A DNA stretch of 64,000 nt, taken from contig NZ_JAUCGJ010000005.1 in NCBI RefSeq assembly GCF_030378065.1, positions 1 through 64,000 on the forward strand, given 5' to 3'. Position numbers and translations under genes: made by a program. Shown here in pieces: positions 54,739 to 63,488 of the stretch. The number at the start of each line of letters is the position of its first letter. The first letter of the stretch is position 1. The notes beneath the pieces were generated by a model. The model saw nothing but the letters and a program-made list of their open reading frames with translations, had not been told where the DNA came from and did no database searches. Source of the DNA: Candidatus Venteria ishoeyi (GTDB taxonomy: Bacteria; Pseudomonadota; Gammaproteobacteria; Beggiatoales; Beggiatoaceae).

Positions 54739-56220
54739 CTAATTATTTGTTTGCATTAGCTTTTGCTTTAATTTTAACAAGTTTGTTTCCAACCCGACAG
54801 GATAAGGCTTTTTAGTTTGTTGTTGTTGAAAAGCCAGACGTTGTTGTTTGGCATAGGCCTGAATTTCCGGCAGTGTTGGTTTTTGATAGACGATTTTACC
54901 CGTGTGCATTACCGGTTGTAACAGGGCTTGCCCTTGTGCGCCCACAGGCATGATTTGCAGGTTTTGTTCGCCAAAGTTCTGCCATTGTATGTGTGATAAT
55001 TGTGGTTTATCCAGTTCATTGACCAGCACATCACCCAGCCAGATATTGTCTTGTTGAAAACGATAAACCTGCAATATACCAGGATTAGAAACTTTTATGG
55101 AGTCATTAGAGCGTTTAACTCGAAATTTCCATTGTTTATTTTCATCCTGGATGGCGGCAAGCTTATACACGCCGCCCAGCGCAGGCTGTTCATAAGCGGT
55201 TGCCAGACGTGTTCCCACGCCCCATATTTGGATTTGTGCACCTTGCGCTTTGAGTGCCTTGATTTTATATTCATCCAGATCGCTGCTGGCAACAATTTTC
55301 GCCTGGGGGAAACCCGCATCATCCAGTAGTTTGCGCGCACTGATACTTAAATCTGCCATATCCCCGGAATCCAGGCGTATACCTATCATCTCATGTCCCG
55401 ACTCACGCAGTTGCTGGCCTGCAATAATCGCTTTTTTCACACCTTCCAGGGTGTCATAGGTATCAACCAAAAAGATGCAGTTATTGGGCATGGCTTCAGC
55501 ATAGCGGGTAAAGGATTCCAGCTCATCATCAAAACTCATCACCCAACTATGGGCATGGGTACCACGTACCGGCACGCCGTGTAATTGCCCTGCAAGCACA
55601 TTTGAGGTTGCCGCGCAGCCGCCAATGTAGGCTGCGCGGCTGGCTGTTGCACCGCCGTCAATACCTTGCGCACGGCGCAGACCAAATTCCAGCACCGGCT
55701 CATCCCCGGCAGCCGCGCAGATTCTTGCGGACTTGGTGGCAATCAGGGTGGGGAAATTGATGAGATTTAACAAAGGTGTTTCTAATAATTGGCATTGCAA
55801 CAGTGAGCCTTGTACACGCAGCAGCGGTTCATGGGGAAACACCACTGTACCTTCAGGCACCGCCAACACATCACAGTCAAGTTTAAGTTGTTGCAGATAA
55901 TCCAGAAAATCCGGTTCAAACAATGTCTGCCCATCGTTTCCAGTGAGTGTGGCAAGGTATGCCACATCTTCTTCACTGAAATGAAAACCCGCCAGATAAT
56001 CCACCACAGCTTCCAGTCCCGTGGCAATGGCAAAATCATTGGCAAACGGGATTTTGCGAAAAAATAAATGGAACACAGCTTGTTGATCCGCAAGCCCGGA
56101 CTTCCAATAACTATACGCCATAGTCAATTGGTATAAATCCGTGAGTAGTGACAGCGAACTGCGATAAAGCTGGCGTAGTGGTGCGCGGCTCTGGCTATTC
56201 AGTGGCATGTTATTTTGCAT
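54739..56220 (-). CDS. pncB: nicotinate phosphoribosyltransferase
   Basis: A 493-residue enzyme of NAD salvage (nicotinate + PRPP + ATP to nicotinate mononucleotide). [18 protein letters not shown] near the N-terminus, the phosphorylated-His region [12 protein letters not shown] near 220-230, [12 protein letters not shown] and [10 protein letters not shown] near 330 are typical. The C-terminal 60 residues are Gln/Lys-rich. It resembles the group with longer PncB rather than the E. coli form. It stands alone on the minus strand, upstream of dbpA, with a family A derivative before it. Confidence 0.92.
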   Translation of the reverse strand: MQNNMPLNSQSRAPLRQLYRSSLSLLTDLYQLTMAYSYWKSGLADQQAVFHLFFRKIPFANDFAIATGLEAVVDYLAGFHFSEEDVAYLATLTGNDGQTLFEPDFLDYLQQLKLDCDVLAVPEGTVVFPHEPLLRVQGSLLQCQLLETPLLNLINFPTLIATKSARICAAAGDEPVLEFGLRRAQGIDGGATASRAAYIGGCAATSNVLAGQLHGVPVRGTHAHSWVMSFDDELESFTRYAEAMPNNCIFLVDTYDTLEGVKKAIIAGQQLRESGHEMIGIRLDSGDMADLSISARKLLDDAGFPQAKIVASSDLDEYKIKALKAQGAQIQIWGVGTRLATAYEQPALGGVYKLAAIQDENKQWKFRVKRSNDSIKVSNPGILQVYRFQQDNIWLGDVLVNELDKPQLSHIQWQNFGEQNLQIMPVGAQGQALLQPVMHTGKIVYQKPTLPEIQAYAKQQRLAFQQQQTKKPYPVGLETNLLKLKQKLMQTNN

Positions 56221-56232
56221 GATTTCACCTTA

Positions 56233-56287
56233 AGGAGTGAGAATTTTATAACTTCAGAAACTGGACTTATTTTATCCTCACTCCTAA
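56233..56287 (-). repeat. repeat family A, internally deleted copy (55 bp)
   Basis: Read on the minus strand it joins the first 27 bp of a full family A element (AGGAGTGAGGATAAAATAA) directly to the last 27 bp (TTCTGAAGTTATAAAATTC then CACTCC). The ends are intact and the middle 120 bp are gone. It lies between pncB and the ygfB-like gene. Confidence 0.85.
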
Positions 56288-56297
56288 GGCGCATTCC

Positions 56298-56855
56298 TTA
56301 TTGTAAGCTTGGCTTGGTGGCCTGCACAGGGTGCAATTCTTCATAAAATGTTAACATGCCCACCCGCAGGTATTCGACTAATTCCATATAGGCTTTTTCA
56401 TTCGCTTCATCTTCTTCTAACTGGGTGTCCATCTGCGAGAAGCGCAACACATCGTCAATAAACTCTTTAACATTATCAGAATCTTTTGTTGAAGCCTTAA
56501 ATTGTCCTAAACTGATGCCCAGCAAAAAACCATCACACCACTCTGTCAAGGCAATCACCCGTGTTGCCAGTGATTCCTGGTCAGTAGGCAATAATAAATC
56601 AATCTGCATATCGGCACTGTTAAGCTGATCTAATACCCAGGTTTTGAGCTTGATTAAAACGCTTTTACCTTGCTCGGCCACAATATTACCCGCCTCAATG
56701 TCGCCAAGTACGACATGCAGCCAGCTTTGATCGCTGTTTGCAGAGTTGGCATTTGCTGGCCTGACACACAAATAACCACAAATAATACCGTGAACCTCAG
56801 CGGCATTCTGTTGTGCTTCAATACGTTGTAATGTAGTTTGAATGGCTTGATACAT
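56298..56855 (-). CDS. UPF0149/YgfB-family protein
   Basis: A 185-residue acidic all-helical protein of the UPF0149 (YgfB/YecA) family: VHGIICGYLCV, WCDGFLLGISLGQ and AYMELVEYLRVGMLTFYEEL are the family helices. In other gammaproteobacteria ygfB lies before pepP, ubiH and ubiI; those genes are absent here. It has no zinc SEC-C tail. YgfB has been linked to regulation in Pseudomonas but its biochemical role is unclear. pncB is its downstream neighbour. Confidence 0.88.
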   Translation of the reverse strand: MYQAIQTTLQRIEAQQNAAEVHGIICGYLCVRPANANSANSDQSWLHVVLGDIEAGNIVAEQGKSVLIKLKTWVLDQLNSADMQIDLLLPTDQESLATRVIALTEWCDGFLLGISLGQFKASTKDSDNVKEFIDDVLRFSQMDTQLEEDEANEKAYMELVEYLRVGMLTFYEELHPVQATKPSLQ

Positions 56856-56985
56856 ATTATACTTTATATTTTTAGTTTAAGGGATTCTGTTCATTGTCAA
56901 TGTACTTATTAATAATCAAGGCTATTCTCAGGGGAAGAAAAAAGTAATGTGAAGAACATTCTGTACTTTTTGTTGTCTACTAGAT

Positions 56986-58032
56986 CTATTTTTTAGCATG
57001 TTCATTTTCTGTAATACCAAGGAGTTCTAGTTTTGCTGGATCATCTATTTCTAACAACTGTTTTTGCACTTCCTCACCAATAGAATGAGTTGTATTATTG
57101 ATTGTTATTTTAGCTTGTCCATCAAGAAGAATATTGAGTTCTTTAGCAATAATGACAGCAGACTTTGATATATGTTCTTTCGCCTCATTAATATCAATCC
57201 CTTGACTTTCTAGTTTTGATGTGAATTCAAGAACTGTATTAACGGCATCAACTTTCCTTGGTATACCAGACAGTTTCCCTTCTTTTGTATAATTTCTATA
57301 AATATAAGAAGCTGATGAATTTATGAACTCAATCATTAGGCTGATTATTTTATTGTCTCCTATAACCTTTGCCCACATACTTCCCGATTCTATTTTGTTA
57401 ACTATCAAAGGGTGTTCAGATATGGAAACATTGAGTAATGAACAAAGCTCATTATATATCATATCAATTGCATTCAATTTAACTGCAAATTTATTTAAGC
57501 TCATAGATGAGGGAAGAAGCAATGAAAGTGCTTCATGATCTTCTAGCTCATAATGCTGCTCTTCAAGGTTGCTCTCAAAAAATAATAGTGCTGTTTTAAA
57601 ACCATTTAGTATAGAGGAAAGTTTTCTTGCCTCTGTTATTACAGGTGCAGCATTTTGGGGGCTATATGAGCTGATAAATATTTCATATTTATTAGCAAAC
57701 AAATCTATATTTTTAGAAATAGCATCTATCATACTTAAATCATCTAGCTCATAATTTTGAGTATTTTTTAAACTTTTTTGAAACCCTTCTAAAGATGAGT
57801 AAAACTCCCTTATATTAATATTTTCTACAATATTCTTTAATTGAGCGAGATGATTACGCAACTGATTTGCAGCAGCATTAGTTTTTTCTCCACCTTGACC
57901 AATTTGTACTAAATAATTATCTATCCCTGGGAAGCTAGAGTTAATTGCATTAAGCATTGAGAAGAATTGAGCTGCTTCTTCAAAAGCTTCTAATAACTTT
58001 TTTGCCTCATCTCTTAGTTGGAATGAAAGCAC
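56986..58032 (-). CDS. A+T-rich hypothetical protein, 348 aa
   Basis: A 348-residue soluble, mostly helical protein with no signal or membrane segment. I do not recognise the family. Its visible landmarks are NQLRNHLAQLKNIVENIN (about 57-74), a segment VNKIESGSMWAKVIGD near 215 that looks like a conserved turn, and a Lys/Glu-rich C-terminus. The start is GTG with AAGGAG 6 bp upstream. The coding region is much A+T-richer than its neighbours and uses AT-ending codons, so it was probably acquired separately. It sits between two conserved genes, ygfB and ybeD. A role in defence or another accessory function is possible but unsupported. Confidence 0.75.
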   Translation of the reverse strand: MLSFQLRDEAKKLLEAFEEAAQFFSMLNAINSSFPGIDNYLVQIGQGGEKTNAAANQLRNHLAQLKNIVENINIREFYSSLEGFQKSLKNTQNYELDDLSMIDAISKNIDLFANKYEIFISSYSPQNAAPVITEARKLSSILNGFKTALLFFESNLEEQHYELEDHEALSLLLPSSMSLNKFAVKLNAIDMIYNELCSLLNVSISEHPLIVNKIESGSMWAKVIGDNKIISLMIEFINSSASYIYRNYTKEGKLSGIPRKVDAVNTVLEFTSKLESQGIDINEAKEHISKSAVIIAKELNILLDGQAKITINNTTHSIGEEVQKQLLEIDDPAKLELLGITENEHAKK

Positions 58033-58058
58033 CTATATCTCCTTTTTAATATTAGTAA

Positions 58059-58328
58059 CTACAATACCATAGTAACCCGCTCATGCTCACTTAACTCGTA
58101 ATACAGGTTATCCAGTTGTTCGCGGCTTTGCGCTTGTATATTCACTGTGACGGAAAGGTAATTTCCACCCTTGCTGGCGCGGCTGCTGACCGCGCCTTCT
58201 GTAATATCCCCACAATGACGGCGGATGATCTCCACCACCAGTCTATCAAAATCCGGGCTTGACTTGCCCATGACTTTAATGGGGAAATCGCAGGGAAAGT
58301 TAAACAGTTCTTCTTTTTTTTCAGTCAT
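58059..58328 (-). CDS. ybeD: DUF493 family protein YbeD
   Basis: An 89-residue ferredoxin-fold protein of the UPF0250/YbeD family: FNFPCDFPIKVMGK, DITEGAVSSRASKGGNY and YLSVTVNIQA-type strands. It usually lies upstream of lipB and is thought to help regulate lipoate or D-alanine metabolism. Here lipB is not adjacent. The ATG shares one base with the stop of gspF (TAATG), so the two genes are coupled, an arrangement not usual for either. Confidence 0.9.
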   Translation of the reverse strand: MTEKKEELFNFPCDFPIKVMGKSSPDFDRLVVEIIRRHCGDITEGAVSSRASKGGNYLSVTVNIQAQSREQLDNLYYELSEHERVTMVL

Positions 58329-59533
58329 TATTGTACCAGTTGATTCAGTTCAAAAATCGGCATCAAAATCGCCAATACAATGGTTAATACCACGCCGCCC
58401 ATCAATAAAATCAAAAGCGGCTCAAACAAACCTAAAGCCACTGCAATCAGACTTTGTACTTCATGTTCCTGATTTTGCGCAGCACGCTCCAGCATGGCTT
58501 CAAGCTCACCGCTGTTTTCACCGCTGGCGATTAAATGCAAGGTAATCGGGGGAAACAGTTTGCTTTGTGATAAGGCATTATACAGGCTGCTGCCTTCGCG
58601 CACACGCTCACTGGCTTTTTGCACTGCCTGACGCATGGGCAGGTTATTGAGCACTGCGGCTGCAATTTTTAATCCCTCCAGCAAAGGCACACCACTGGCA
58701 TTGAGTATACTCAAAGTGCGGGTAAAACGCGCTGCCTGCACGCCGCGTTCCAGCCGCCCGATGACAGGTAAACGTAAAATCAGATGATGAAAATGTATTT
58801 TTGCCGATTCAAAACGCAACCAATAACGCATTGCCAGGAACAGCAATAGCACCGCAAAAAATAACAATAAACCCCAGCTATTTAAAAAGTCGCTGAGCTG
58901 AATTAAAAAGCGGGTCAGCCAAGGGAGTTCCTGCTGCAAGTGAGTGAATACCTGTACCACTTCCGGCACCACATAAGCCAACAAGCCAAAGACCACCAAT
59001 AAGGCAACACTGCTGAGCAGGGCAGGATAAAACAAAGCCAGCAATACTCTATTTTGTAATTGCTGGCGGCTTTCAGTGTAATCTGCCAGACGCTCTAATA
59101 CCACATCCAGATGCCCGGATTGTTCTCCTGCTGCCACTGTTGCCTGATAAATTTCTGGAAATGCTTGGGGAAATGCCTTTAAGCCCTCAGCCAGACTGTG
59201 GCCTTCCACCACTTTAGAGCGCACTGCCAGTATCAAGCTTTTTAAGGTGGCTTTTTCACTTTGTTCAGCCACTGCGCGTAAGGCTTCTTCCAGTGCTAAT
59301 CCTGCTTTAACCAGCGTTGCCAGTTGCCTTGTCAACAATGCCAAATCAGCCGCCGACAACGAGCCGCCACGCCGCCTTTGCCGGGTATTTTTGCGAATGA
59401 CCTCTTCAACACTAAGTGGTGTCAATTGCTGATCCCGCAAATGCTGGCGCACCTGACGCGGAGTGTCGCCTTCCTGCACACCTTTACAGGTGCGACCGGC
59501 GCTATTTAATGCAGTATATTCAAAAGCAGGCAT
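58328..59533 (-). CDS. gspF: type II secretion/type IV pilus inner-membrane platform protein, GspF-like
   Basis: A 401-residue protein of the GspF/PilC family: FEYTALNSAGRTCKG at the N-terminus, two T2SSF domains (about 70-190 and 270-395) each with a helical bundle, and three membrane segments (about 168-192, 218-235, 370-392). It forms the inner-membrane platform of type II secretion. The other gsp genes are not in the window, so it is a stand-alone copy here. It is coupled to ybeD by an overlap of one base. Confidence 0.9.
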   Translation of the reverse strand: MPAFEYTALNSAGRTCKGVQEGDTPRQVRQHLRDQQLTPLSVEEVIRKNTRQRRRGGSLSAADLALLTRQLATLVKAGLALEEALRAVAEQSEKATLKSLILAVRSKVVEGHSLAEGLKAFPQAFPEIYQATVAAGEQSGHLDVVLERLADYTESRQQLQNRVLLALFYPALLSSVALLVVFGLLAYVVPEVVQVFTHLQQELPWLTRFLIQLSDFLNSWGLLLFFAVLLLFLAMRYWLRFESAKIHFHHLILRLPVIGRLERGVQAARFTRTLSILNASGVPLLEGLKIAAAVLNNLPMRQAVQKASERVREGSSLYNALSQSKLFPPITLHLIASGENSGELEAMLERAAQNQEHEVQSLIAVALGLFEPLLILLMGGVVLTIVLAILMPIFELNQLVQ

Positions 59534-59603
59534 TGGTTGTTAAATAGAGTAGAATGGAGAGGTTTAAACATTATCCAATAATAATGTCATGGATGAAGTA
59601 AAA

Positions 59604-59984
59604 ATGCGATTTAATTTTTTTAATATTTTTATACTGATGGTGTTGTTGAGTACAGCATTTTTAAGTGTTCATGCCAATGAAGCATCAGATTTTGAGCACC
59701 AAACCGGATTAGCCTCCTATTACAGTGATAAATTACAAGGCAGAAGTACAGCCAGTGGTCAGCCCTATGATAAGGATAAATTAAGCGCAGCACACTTATC
59801 ATTGCCTTTTGGTACCTTGCTTCGCGTGACCAATCTTGCTAATGGCAAGCATGTGATAATCCCCGTTAATGACCGGGGGCCGTATAGAGATAAACGTATT
59901 ATTGATGTTTCCCGTAAAGCGGCAGAGGCTTTGGATATGATTTCAGCCGGTATTATCAAGGTGAGTATTGAAATACAAAAATAA
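59604..59984 (+). CDS. RlpA-like double-psi beta-barrel protein
   Basis: A 126-residue exported protein with a signal peptide ending in VHA near residue 24. The rest is a single double-psi beta-barrel domain: GLASYYSDKLQGRSTASG, AAHLSLPFGT, VNDRGPY and IIDVSRKAAE. His and Asp of the RlpA lytic-transglycosylase site are in AAH and NDRGP. There is no SPOR domain, so it is a short RlpA-type protein, likely a periplasmic murein enzyme. The ATG at 59604 is preferred because it puts the signal peptide at the start; an ATG at 59589 would add five acidic residues. It lies alone between divergent and convergent neighbours. Confidence 0.82.
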   Translation: MRFNFFNIFILMVLLSTAFLSVHANEASDFEHQTGLASYYSDKLQGRSTASGQPYDKDKLSAAHLSLPFGTLLRVTNLANGKHVIIPVNDRGPYRDKRIIDVSRKAAEALDMISAGIIKVSIEIQK

Positions 59985-59990
59985 TTTCCT

Positions 59991-60010
59991 GTTCCCGGAC
60001 AGACTTCCTT
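59991..60010. repeat. degenerate end of repeat family C
   Basis: TGTTCCCGGACAG followed by CTTCC resembles the family C terminus with two or three changes. It lies just after the RlpA-like gene. Confidence 0.35.
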
Positions 60011-60017
60011 TGTTTCA

Positions 60018-61499
60018 TTATCCTGTCACTTTACTGGCTATTTTTTTGCGTTTATGTTGTTTCTGTTTACCTGCTTTCCATTGCCGTAACTTACGATAAA
60101 TAGTTGAGGCATCAATTTCCAGAAAAATAGCCGCTCTGGAAATATCGCCATCACACGCTTTTAAGGCAGTTTCTATGCATTCTTTTTCCATCTGCCATAA
60201 TGGACGAATTTGCTGGCTGACTGGATAATGGGACTCCGGCCTGGAATCTAGTATTTCAGAGAAATGATTGTCGGCTAAATTTATATTATCACTGCCAGGC
60301 AACTGGTTTAATGGTTCAGGCAGCATATCCGGTGTCATATAACGTCCATCATTTAAAACCACTGTATTATGTATGACATTTTGCAATTGCCGAACATTGC
60401 CCGGCCAGTGATACTGATGTAACAGATAGGCAGTTTCAGGATTAAACCCGATAAAAGATTTTTGTTCCTGACGGCTATATTGTTCTAAAAAATATTGTGA
60501 AATCATTAAGATGTCATTGTCACGCTTGTGCAGGGCAGGCAGCCGAATCGGTACGACATTTAAGCGATAATACAAGTCTTCACGAAACTTTCCTTCATGT
60601 ACATCTTTGTCAATGTCATGGTTCGTTGCGCAAATAAACCGTACATCAACTGTTTCCACTTGCGAATTGCCAATTTTCTGAAATTGCCCGGTTTGGATAA
60701 AACGTAATAATTTTCGTTGCGAGTCCAGCGGCATATCCGCGATTTCATCCAGAAACAGCGTACCTTTATGCGCCTGACTTGCCGCACCCTGCCGGTTCTG
60801 ATGCGCACCGGTAAATGCACCTTTGACATGACCAAAAATTTCACTTTCTAACAAATTTTCAGGAATGGCTGCACAATTAATAGCAATAAAGGGTTGTTCT
60901 TTACGGCGACTTTCTGCATGAATGGCTTGTGCGCAGAGTTCTTTACCCGTGCCGCTCTCCCCGGTAATAAATACCGGGGCTTTACTGGTTGCAACTTGAT
61001 CGATAATGCGATAGATCGTCTGCATGGCAATCGAAGCGCCGATAAAATCATGATAATGATCACGGGAAACACCTTGTTGATAGGTATTTTCCAATTCGAT
61101 CAATGTTTGATGGCGTAAAGCATTGTGAATCGTCATCACTAAGCGTTCCGTGCCAAAAGGATATTCAATAAAATCCAATGCCTGATATTTTTTTGCCCAG
61201 TGTGCAATTTTTTGCTCTACACAACCAAACAAGACCAGTGCTGGCATATATTTTTTCAGGCTTGCGGCAAACTCAGATTCATGTGCCTGTAATTGTTCTA
61301 ATGCCAACAGCACCAAGCGTGGAGACTGCGTTGCCAGGACTGACAGCGCATTATTGAGTTGATTAACGCGGACAACAGACCAGGAGATATCGGATAAACC
61401 ATCAAAACAGGCATTGGGCTGAGTCCCCATCGTTTCTGCTTCAATCAGTAAAATATCAACATTCTGTCTGGAAGTCCGGTTTAAATTTATTTTATCCAT
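60018..61499 (-). CDS. sigma-54-dependent regulator with a degenerate receiver domain
   Basis: A 493-residue NtrC-type activator. Residues about 13-120 have a receiver-like fold (NVDILLIEAET, PRLVLLALEQL, ALVLFG, ALDFIEYPF), but Ala stands where the phosphorylated Asp should be (LVLLALEQ), so it is unlikely to be phosphorylated. The AAA+ domain (about 150-380) has GESGTGKE, GAFTGA (sigma-54 contact), FLDEIADM and the arginine finger region. A Fis-type helix-turn-helix ends the protein (GDISRAAIFLEIDASTIYRKL). The ATG at 61499 is chosen over 61745 because the extra 82 residues look like non-coding sequence. The target promoters are not seen. Confidence 0.88.
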   Translation of the reverse strand: MDKINLNRTSRQNVDILLIEAETMGTQPNACFDGLSDISWSVVRVNQLNNALSVLATQSPRLVLLALEQLQAHESEFAASLKKYMPALVLFGCVEQKIAHWAKKYQALDFIEYPFGTERLVMTIHNALRHQTLIELENTYQQGVSRDHYHDFIGASIAMQTIYRIIDQVATSKAPVFITGESGTGKELCAQAIHAESRRKEQPFIAINCAAIPENLLESEIFGHVKGAFTGAHQNRQGAASQAHKGTLFLDEIADMPLDSQRKLLRFIQTGQFQKIGNSQVETVDVRFICATNHDIDKDVHEGKFREDLYYRLNVVPIRLPALHKRDNDILMISQYFLEQYSRQEQKSFIGFNPETAYLLHQYHWPGNVRQLQNVIHNTVVLNDGRYMTPDMLPEPLNQLPGSDNINLADNHFSEILDSRPESHYPVSQQIRPLWQMEKECIETALKACDGDISRAAIFLEIDASTIYRKLRQWKAGKQKQHKRKKIASKVTG

Positions 61500-61628
61500 C
61501 CTTACACGCGCATTAAAAAATTTAGCAAAAAATAGCGCAGTCACAGTATATAATGCAGCGCTGTCAGTAATAAGCAGGTTGCCCCTGCTAAACGTTAATG
61601 CAAAAATTGTTTCAGGTATGATGGGCGC

Positions 61629-62195
61629 ATGAAAAAAATTATTTATTTGCTTTGTATCAGTGCAGCGATGGTGGTGTCTTTCAGCCATATTCAAGCACGG
61701 CTGGCGCAGACCAGGGCACAAAATGGTATTAATGAACACGTCCAAACGCTGGCTTTGTTAAAACAACAAAGTCAGCATTTATCTATGGCGCAGCAATTAC
61801 GCTCTGATTTATTACCCAGCATTGCAAACTTGACTGCCAAAATTGAATGGGAAAAAGAGAATATTCAGGCCGCCCAGACCTTTGCCGCACCGGCGGTAAT
61901 GTGGTTAGCCCTCAGTTTGTGGGCTTTGGCATTGTTATTGTGGCTTAAGTGGTTTCAACATCTGGCAAAAAAACGTAAGCCCTGGAAACGCAAAAGCAGC
62001 AGGATGCATTGGCAACAACAAGCCGTATTTTTTTCAGGTTTGGGCTTTTTGCTCGGTAGCATTTTGCTGCCATTGTTTTATGCGCGCGTGGATATGTGGA
62101 TGGTCTTATCATTAGCCGGTGTTGGTGTTGCTGTCACCTTATTAGGCATACGTCTGATGAAACCGAAAAAAGCCAATGTCAGCAGAAATGTTTAG
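61629..62195 (+). CDS. hypothetical membrane protein
   Basis: A 188-residue protein with hydrophobic segments at about 5-21, 93-112, 135-154 and 158-175, and a helical hydrophilic stretch (about 25-85, Gln/Leu-rich) between the first and second. It is probably an inner-membrane protein with a periplasmic coiled segment. No family is recognised. It diverges from the sigma-54 regulator, which is a possible controller. Its stop is 10 bp before a complete family C repeat. Confidence 0.6.
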   Translation: MKKIIYLLCISAAMVVSFSHIQARLAQTRAQNGINEHVQTLALLKQQSQHLSMAQQLRSDLLPSIANLTAKIEWEKENIQAAQTFAAPAVMWLALSLWALALLLWLKWFQHLAKKRKPWKRKSSRMHWQQQAVFFSGLGFLLGSILLPLFYARVDMWMVLSLAGVGVAVTLLGIRLMKPKKANVSRNV

Positions 62196-62205
62196 CAATT
62201 GTCAA

Positions 62206-62366
62206 GGAGGCTGTCCGAGAACACAAGACCTACTGCGGAAAAGCTGGATTTGGCCAGATTTCTCCCTTATTTTCGTTAAATAGAACCACTATTCGCCTCA
62301 AATAATGAAAAAATCTGATTCAAACCAGCTTCCCCTCGCTACGGCCTCTGTTCTCGGACAACCTCC
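62206..62366. repeat. repeat family C, complete copy (MITE-like, 161 bp)
   Basis: Terminal inverted repeats GGAGGCTGTCCGAGAACA and TGTTCTCGGACAACCTCC match at 17 of 18 positions. The left arm recurs in the 3' end of ispE (32843-32899) and the right arm at 17881-17957. There is no transposase gene. An ATG inside (62305) opens a frame into the downstream glycosylase gene, but this is not its true start. Confidence 0.85.
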
Positions 62367-62390
62367 TACTCATAAATTCCCGGAAACACC

Positions 62391-62425
62391 AAACCTTCCA
62401 GGTCTTGGAGACCTGGAAGGTTTTC
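62391..62425. repeat. palindrome family F, copy 3
   Basis: AAACCTTCCAGGTC and GACCTGGAAGGTTT pair around a short loop (TTGGA). It lies between a family C element and the uracil-DNA glycosylase start, as a composite repeat block. Confidence 0.75.
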
Positions 62426-62442
62426 AGAAATCAGGCATAGCC

Positions 62443-63468
62443 ATGTCATTATCTCGCCGCTTATATCTGGAACAAATGGGCATTACCCTGTGGCAACGCC
62501 GCGATATCACCTCATCACAAGGCGCTGACTTAGTGCCTGATACCCCTACTGTCGCTAAAACCACAGTTGCAACAACAACCCAGCCTGATGCAATGACAAT
62601 AAAAACGGAAACCTTAAACGAACTAGCACCAATACAGTTTGCCCAAGAGCCTGTCATTCAGAAACCTGTTGTCCAGGAACCTGATCCCCTTATCCAGCCC
62701 CCCGCAACAGTTGAAAACACGGAAGCAATGATGCTGGAGCCACCACCCGCCTGGTTGGATATACCGCCAGAAGTTGATTTTGATGATGGCTTTGAACCTG
62801 TATTTCCTGAAGGCTTAGCTGAGCCTGAAGTGCCGGACATGCCACCAGCACAAGCTATCATCGATCCCTGGGTCAAGCGCGCACAGGACATCAGCCAACT
62901 GGATTGGGATGCCTTGCAACAACAGGTCAGCGCCTGCCAGGATTGTCCACTGGCACAGACCCGTCAACATACAGTTTTTGGTATGGGAAATAAGCAAGCG
63001 AATTGGTTATTAATTGGTGAAGCGTCGGGGAGTGACGAGGATCGTCTGGGTGAGCCTTTTGTCGGGCGCGCAGGAAAATTGCTCAACGCCATGCTGACGG
63101 CAGTTGGCGCTAACCGGGAGCAGGTTTATATTGCCAATACCGTAAAATGCCATCCACCACACAACCGTGATCCCAACGCCCCGGAAATTAAACGTTGCGC
63201 GCCTTTTCTGGAGCGCCAGATTCAGTTGCTGCAACCGCGTTTGATTCTGGCGTTAGGCAAGGTTGCCGCGCAACGTCTGTTGCAAACTGAAGCCGCGATG
63301 GCAAGTTTTCGTCAGCAACAATATACCTACGGTGAAAATAAAATACCGCTGCTGGTGACTTATCACCCGGCATATTTATTACGCAGACCGAAAGAAAAAG
63401 CCAAAGCCTGGGAAGATTTACTGCGCGCTATCACCTTGGTGCCGGTGACAGGGCAGGATAGCCCATAA
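62443..63468 (+). CDS. family 4 uracil-DNA glycosylase
   Basis: A 341-residue protein. It begins MSLSRRLYLEQMGITLWQ, the typical family start. A long Pro/Glu/Thr-rich linker (about 25-135) joins this to the catalytic domain (about 155-335). Iron-sulfur cysteines are CQDCPLA and later KCHPPHNRDP and RCAPFLE. Motif A is GEASGSDEDRLGEPFVG, with Ser where most members have Pro; motif B is TYHPAYLLR. It removes uracil from DNA. The ATG at 62443 is chosen over 62305, which lies in repeat DNA and would add 46 residues read from a family C element and a palindrome. hisG converges on it. Confidence 0.9.
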   Translation: MSLSRRLYLEQMGITLWQRRDITSSQGADLVPDTPTVAKTTVATTTQPDAMTIKTETLNELAPIQFAQEPVIQKPVVQEPDPLIQPPATVENTEAMMLEPPPAWLDIPPEVDFDDGFEPVFPEGLAEPEVPDMPPAQAIIDPWVKRAQDISQLDWDALQQQVSACQDCPLAQTRQHTVFGMGNKQANWLLIGEASGSDEDRLGEPFVGRAGKLLNAMLTAVGANREQVYIANTVKCHPPHNRDPNAPEIKRCAPFLERQIQLLQPRLILALGKVAAQRLLQTEAAMASFRQQQYTYGENKIPLLVTYHPAYLLRRPKEKAKAWEDLLRAITLVPVTGQDSP

Positions 63469-63488
63469 TGGAAAGGCCTTCCAGCCTC

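Noticed and set aside
61500-61745. An extended N-terminus for the sigma-54 regulator
   Set aside because: The extra residues (Cys/His-rich, no fold pattern) overlap the start of the divergent membrane protein and add nothing to the receiver fold.
62305-62442. An extended N-terminus for the uracil-DNA glycosylase
   Set aside because: The 46 extra codons read through a family C repeat and a palindrome; the typical family start is at 62443.
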